From contig NC_083896.1 in NCBI RefSeq assembly GCF_032452875.1, positions 1,612,001 through 1,676,000 of the forward strand: DNA of 64,000 nucleotides. Direction: 5' to 3'. Position 1 is the stretch's first letter. Every line of letters starts with the position of its first letter. The notes beneath the pieces are model-generated. The model ran no database searches and was not told where the DNA came from. It was given only the letters and a program-made list of their open reading frames with translations. Of the stretch, positions 63,663 through 64,000 are shown in pieces. This stretch comes from Bos javanicus (taxonomy: Eukaryota > Chordata > Mammalia > Artiodactyla > Bovidae). A program made the position numbers and the translations under genes.

Positions 63663-64000
63663 TCTCTAAGCCCTTATCCTTAAACTAACGGGAAAAATGT
63701 CCTTAATCTACTTGAACACTAATATATTCCTCACGTTGCATGCACAGACCTTCCAGTCCATCATATGTTTTTGTGTGAGACATTATGAGACACTATGACT
63801 TAGAGCAATGAGAACACAGAAGCATGGGTCACAGGGAAAGAGCCCAATGCAGGGCTTAACTATTCCCTATGCGTGCATTGAATGGCTGGCTGAATGGCAA
63901 AATCATATTTGTCATTATTCATCTGAAATAACACATCTGTGTGGTTTAAACCTTCAGAGACTAGAGATTTATTATACATCAGCGATTACTTCAAACATTG
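63663..64000. other. Single-copy end of window, nothing recognised
   Basis: No repeat, frame or RNA gene recognised to the window edge. Confidence 0.4.

Overview
The window is nuclear DNA from a pecoran ruminant, most likely a bovid (cattle, buffalo, sheep or goat type). The evidence is the repeat content: BovB (RTE-class) LINEs, tRNA-Glu-headed Bov-tA SINEs, Bov-A monomers and Bov-A2 dimers, the L1 3' end typical of bovids, and older CHR-type SINEs of cetartiodactyls. Beneath these lie pan-mammalian relics: MIR, L2, old L1M, MaLR/MLT1 LTR elements, a hAT-Charlie element and a Tigger. No bacterial, organellar or recent viral sequence is apparent, and I see no rRNA, functional tRNA or CRISPR array.

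Only one segment looks like part of a host gene. Positions 4381-4770 form a compact CpG island with a GC box, a strong G-quadruplex candidate and a possible minus-strand first coding exon (41 codons, ending on a CAG|GTAAT donor). Its gene body would run off the left edge of the window. I do not recognise the product. Everything else is intergenic or intronic, and nearly all long reading frames belong to decayed retrotransposons.

Layout. 1-4380: BovB 3' end, old repeats, two Bov-tA. 4381-4770: CpG island. 4.9-12.6 kb: SINE-rich, with an ERV LTR copy, a hAT-Charlie element and two BovB fragments. 12.8-15 kb: old L1 3' UTR and a bovid L1 carrying a Bov-A. 17.7-22.4 kb: a BovB, then a MaLR/MLT1 provirus relic broken up by several L1 and BovB insertions. 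23-27.6 kb: L1 and SINEs. 27.65-34.2 kb: the centrepiece, a nearly full-length 3.5-kb BovB with an 8-bp target duplication and a 500-codon reverse-transcriptase frame, inserted antisense into an older long BovB. 34-50 kb: SINEs, BovB, a second ERV LTR copy, L2, and a repeat-poor block (37.4-38.8 kb). 50.9-56.8 kb: long antisense L1s interrupted by BovB, CHR SINEs and a Tigger with TA duplications. 58-61.2 kb: an old L1 with SINEs. 61.7-64 kb: BovB, L2, MIR, L1 and a GGAA repeat.

The elements do not work together as a pathway; they form a dated stack of insertions. Target-site duplications readable by eye order several events (Bov-A into L1, BovB into L1 tail, BovB into Bov-tA, BovB into BovB, Tigger into L1). 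I found no undescribed biological system. The best leads are the CpG-island exon, the nested BovB pair, the RT stop hotspot, the repeat-poor block and a degenerate hexamer array. Repeat family names are from memory of consensus sequences; boundaries are by eye and usually good to about 5-20 bp.
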